From Actinomycetota bacterium (GTDB taxonomy: Bacteria > Actinomycetota > UBA4738 > CADDZG01 > WHSQ01): 8,274 nucleotides of DNA. Positions 6,433 through 8,274 of the stretch are shown here, piece after piece. The notes beneath the pieces are model-generated. The model made no database searches and was not told the DNA's origin. It saw only the letters and a list, made by a program, of their open reading frames with translations. Location of the stretch: assembly GCA_030448085.1 (NCBI GenBank), contig JAUJNU010000058.1, positions 1 to 8,274 of the forward strand, read 5' to 3'. Position 1 is the first letter of the stretch. Each line of letters begins with the position of its first letter. A program made the translations under genes and the position numbers.

Positions 6433-7929
6433 CTAGACGTCTGCCGGGGGCAGCTCGTCGGCCGGGTCCTCGCCCTCGGCGTACGCCCGCAACCGCTTCA
6501 GGTCGTCCTCCTGCAGGAGCTCGATCACATCGGCGATCGGACGGTTCTTGCCACGCACGACGGTGAGCGCGGCCTCGCCCGAGCTGCCAACCGTGGGGCC
6601 GTGAGTCGTCAGAACGACGAGGTTCACCCTGGGGAGAACGCCTTGAAGGACGGCGGCCTTGCCGACCGCTTTCCACAGTGTGTCCGTGCGACGAAGCCCC
6701 GGCCTCGAGCTCGTGAACCCCCCGGAGACATCGAAGAACCACCGACGCCCGGTCTGATCGAGGGCCTGGAAGTTCACCTCGACACCTTGAGGGAAGCGGA
6801 CGTCCGACATGATCTCCTTGAATCCGCATTCGCTGAGGACCAGCTCGGCAAGGTCCTTCGCTGCCCGCCCCTCACGAACGGCGCGGGCCTGGAAGTCCTC
6901 GCCCTCGGGAGCGAGCACGGGCGAGGGGGAGATCGTGACCCTCAAAGGCTCGGCCTTGCGCTTGCGGCGAGCCGCCAAGCGGTCCTTTTCCTTCTGCACG
7001 CGCTCTTTGGCGCTGGCGACATAGCCCTCGTCGGTGTCGAAACCCGCGTAGTGACGCTCGGTTCGAAGGGCCGCGACCGCAGTGGTCCCCGATCCCATGA
7101 AGGGGTCGAGGATCAGGTCGCTCCTGTACGTGTAGAGGTGGATCAAGCGCTCCGGCAACTCCACGGGGAAGGGGGCGGGGTGGCCGATCCGGTAGGCGCT
7201 CTCGGGCTGGATCTCCCACACGTCGGTTGTCGCCTCCATGAACTCGTCCCGGAAGATCGAGCCTTCGAACGGAAGCTCCTTGTCCTTGCGCTCGCGCTGG
7301 TTGAGGGCCCTGTCGAAGCGGCCCTTGCTGGCGATGACGATCCGCTCCGTCAGATCCCGCAGGACGGGGTTCGCCGGCCGTTGGAAGGAGCCCCACGCGC
7401 ACGAGCCCCCGGCGCCCCTGGCCTTCTGCCAGATGACCTCCCCCCGAAGAAGGAGGCGGAGCCTGTTCTGGAGGATGTGGATCACGTCCGCGGACAGAGA
7501 CCTGTAGGGACGGCGGCCGAGGTTCGCCACGTTCACGGCGATCCGCCCGCCCGGCTCGAGCTTCCTCACGCACTCGGCGAAGACGTCCTCCAGCATCTGG
7601 AGGTAGTCGAGGTAGGTGGCCGGGATGTGACCCTCGCCGAGGGCCTGCTCGTAGGCCTTCCCCGAGAAGTAGGGGGGCGAGGTGACGACGAGGGCAACGG
7701 AGCCGTCCTCCAACTGGTCCATCGACCGCGCGTCCTGGCAGAAGATGTCGTCGATAGCCTTGCGGGAGCCGACGTTGCTGGCCGAGGAGATCTCGGGAGC
7801 GGCGAAGCGCTCGTAGAAGTCGGTGGAGTCGTGGTTCTCTCGCCGGGACACCCCGAACCCGGAGGTGGAGGTGGCGGTGCCCCTCCTGGGAGCCTCCTTC
7901 GGCGCCGGCCGTCCCTCTTCTTTTTTCAC
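6433..7929 (-). CDS. Beta-class site-specific DNA methyltransferase with extra C-terminal domain
   Basis: Transfers methyl from S-adenosylmethionine to an exocyclic amino group in DNA. Numbered from GTG 7929 (498 residues): TSPPY (83-87) is catalytic motif IV, GGRIAVNVAN (127-136) and an intervening region with probable target recognition follow, and DPFMGSGTT (275-283) is the SAM-binding motif I. The order IV then I defines the beta class (N6_N4 methylase fold). SPPY rather than DPPY leans toward N4-cytosine, but N6-adenine is possible. A basic linker (about 310-335) leads to a domain at 381-483 with GRRWFFDVSGG, GLRRTDTLWK (411-420) and VVLTTHGP, related to the 193-aa protein at 4295. Start choice: the open frame runs upstream to 8130, but those 67 codons read like intergenic DNA; GTG 7929 has a -10-like hexamer 7 nt upstream. 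GTG 7938 is an alternative. No intact restriction enzyme is adjacent. Confidence 0.92.
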   Translation of the reverse strand: MKKEEGRPAPKEAPRRGTATSTSGFGVSRRENHDSTDFYERFAAPEISSASNVGSRKAIDDIFCQDARSMDQLEDGSVALVVTSPPYFSGKAYEQALGEGHIPATYLDYLQMLEDVFAECVRKLEPGGRIAVNVANLGRRPYRSLSADVIHILQNRLRLLLRGEVIWQKARGAGGSCAWGSFQRPANPVLRDLTERIVIASKGRFDRALNQRERKDKELPFEGSIFRDEFMEATTDVWEIQPESAYRIGHPAPFPVELPERLIHLYTYRSDLILDPFMGSGTTAVAALRTERHYAGFDTDEGYVASAKERVQKEKDRLAARRKRKAEPLRVTISPSPVLAPEGEDFQARAVREGRAAKDLAELVLSECGFKEIMSDVRFPQGVEVNFQALDQTGRRWFFDVSGGFTSSRPGLRRTDTLWKAVGKAAVLQGVLPRVNLVVLTTHGPTVGSSGEAALTVVRGKNRPIADVIELLQEDDLKRLRAYAEGEDPADELPPADV

Positions 7930-7936
7930 ACAGCTC

Positions 7937-7942
7937 ACATTA
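7937..7942 (-). promoter_or_regulatory. Possible -10 box for the methyltransferase gene
   Basis: On the minus strand TAATGT fits the actinobacterial TANNNT -10 pattern and ends 7 nt before GTG 7929, the same spacing as at the MerR-family gene. No convincing -35 was found, and no Shine-Dalgarno precedes the GTG, so a leaderless mRNA is plausible but weakly supported. Confidence 0.35.
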
Positions 7943-8013
7943 GGCCCCACGAGTGACGAAATCCAGGCCGAGTTCTTCGCCGGACGAGGGCCGGCAAGGC
8001 AAAACCGGTAGCT

Positions 8014-8044
8014 CGAGGCCGAACGGGCACCGCCCAGGGCCTCG
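8014..8044. other. Nested stem-loop in the divergent intergenic region
   Basis: CGAGGCC (8014-8020) pairs perfectly with GGCCTCG (8038-8044); inside lies a second stem GGGC-ACC-GCCC (8025-8035), separated by GAAC on one side and AG on the other. The structure sits about 110 bp upstream of the crotonase start and 85 bp upstream of the methyltransferase start. No T run follows on either strand, so a standard terminator is unlikely. A protein-binding site or a structured RNA element is possible. Confidence 0.5.
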
Positions 8045-8140
8045 TTACTACCGCTCTCGAACCCCCGCGCAACCCACAGCCGCGCCGGCACAGCCCCCCA
8101 AGCCACCCAGCGCAGGTAGAAAAGGCCCACCGGCCCCCTG

Positions 8141-8146
8141 TACGCT
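8141..8146 (+). promoter_or_regulatory. Possible -10 box for the crotonase gene
   Basis: TACGCT (TANNNT pattern, preceded by TG) ends 6 nt before ATG 8153, and there is no Shine-Dalgarno, which suggests a leaderless start. No -35 match is visible at the usual distance, so the call is tentative. Confidence 0.4.
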
Positions 8147-8152
8147 CACCGG

Positions 8153-8274
8153 ATGCCCGTCCAGGTCTCCTCCGAGAGCGGCGTCTTGGTCCTCACGCTC
8201 GACCGACCGGAGGTTCTCAACGCCTTCGACGAGGCCATGGGCTCGTGGCGGCTGTCCCTGAGCACGGGCGAGGA
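8153..8274 (+). CDS. Enoyl-CoA hydratase/isomerase family protein (3' partial)
   Basis: Only the first 40 codons are in the window. The sequence MPVQVSSESGVLVLTLDRPE followed by VLNAFDEAM is the typical crotonase N-terminus: a beta hairpin, then the LxLxRPxxxNAF motif that leads into the first helix. Crotonase-fold enzymes act on acyl-CoA thioesters, commonly in fatty acid or amino acid breakdown; the exact reaction cannot be told because the oxyanion-hole and catalytic residues lie beyond the window end. The start is ATG 8153, with a TANNNT hexamer 6 nt upstream. The gene is transcribed away from the methyltransferase and probably belongs to the unrelated flanking chromosome. Confidence 0.85.
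   Translation, partial: MPVQVSSESGVLVLTLDRPEVLNAFDEAMGSWRLSLSTGE

Noticed and set aside
6202..7956. 584-aa plus-strand ORF opposite the methyltransferase
   Set aside because: It is antisense to a gene with clear TSPPY and DPFMGSGTT motifs; its composition is that of a high-GC shadow ORF.
7930..8130. N-terminal extension of the methyltransferase ORF by 67 codons up to 8130
   Set aside because: The translation (MGLFYLRWVAWG... to ...LVGPNVSC) does not resemble a methyltransferase N-terminus, includes the strong intergenic stem-loop, and would leave about 20 bp for the divergent crotonase promoter. GTG 7929 or 7938 is more credible.

Overview
The window is high-GC bacterial DNA from what looks like an actinobacterium (Actinomycetota), class undetermined. 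The case rests on strong G/C preference at third codon positions, the PurL/PurF types, a MerR-type regulator with the 'YRQLDYWAR' recognition-helix style common in actinobacteria, and three genes whose start codon lies 6-7 nt after a -10-like hexamer, which suggests leaderless mRNAs. The taxonomy is inference.

Layout. (1) Positions 3-3638, plus strand: the 3' part of a purine operon, purL (5' end cut by the window) followed by a complete purF carrying a propeptide and four Fe-S cysteines. purM does not follow, although it often does. (2) Positions 3639-3797: a short intergenic region with a weak hairpin and a near-consensus sigma-70-type promoter whose predicted RNA starts at or next to the ATG of the next gene. 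(3) Positions 3798-5474, plus strand: a compact cluster of a MerR-family regulator, a 193-aa protein overlapping it by ATGA, and, 1 nt further on, a gene with a strong ribosome binding site that is broken by about five frameshifts. Read across the shifts, the broken gene encodes a nuclease-like protein with a D...ExK motif of the PD-(D/E)XK type. (4) Positions 5475-6066: a gene-poor, apparently decayed stretch with only doubtful ORFs. (5) Positions 6067-7929, minus strand: a beta-class DNA methyltransferase with an added C-terminal domain, followed 3 nt later by a 120-aa protein of unknown function. (6) Positions 7930-8152: a divergent intergenic region with a nested stem-loop. (7) Position 8153 to the end, plus strand: the first codons of an enoyl-CoA hydratase/isomerase (crotonase) gene.

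How the parts may work together. purL and purF encode two steps of de novo IMP synthesis. The stretch between purF and the crotonase gene looks like an accessory module concerned with DNA modification and nuclease-like proteins. The 193-aa protein and the C-terminal domain of the methyltransferase share a recognisable domain (GRR...GLRRxDTxxKxxxxA...), although they lie on opposite strands about 1.6 kb apart. The one protein with a canonical nuclease motif is frameshifted. The module may therefore be a methyltransferase that has lost a nuclease partner, or a related but undescribed arrangement; this is inference.
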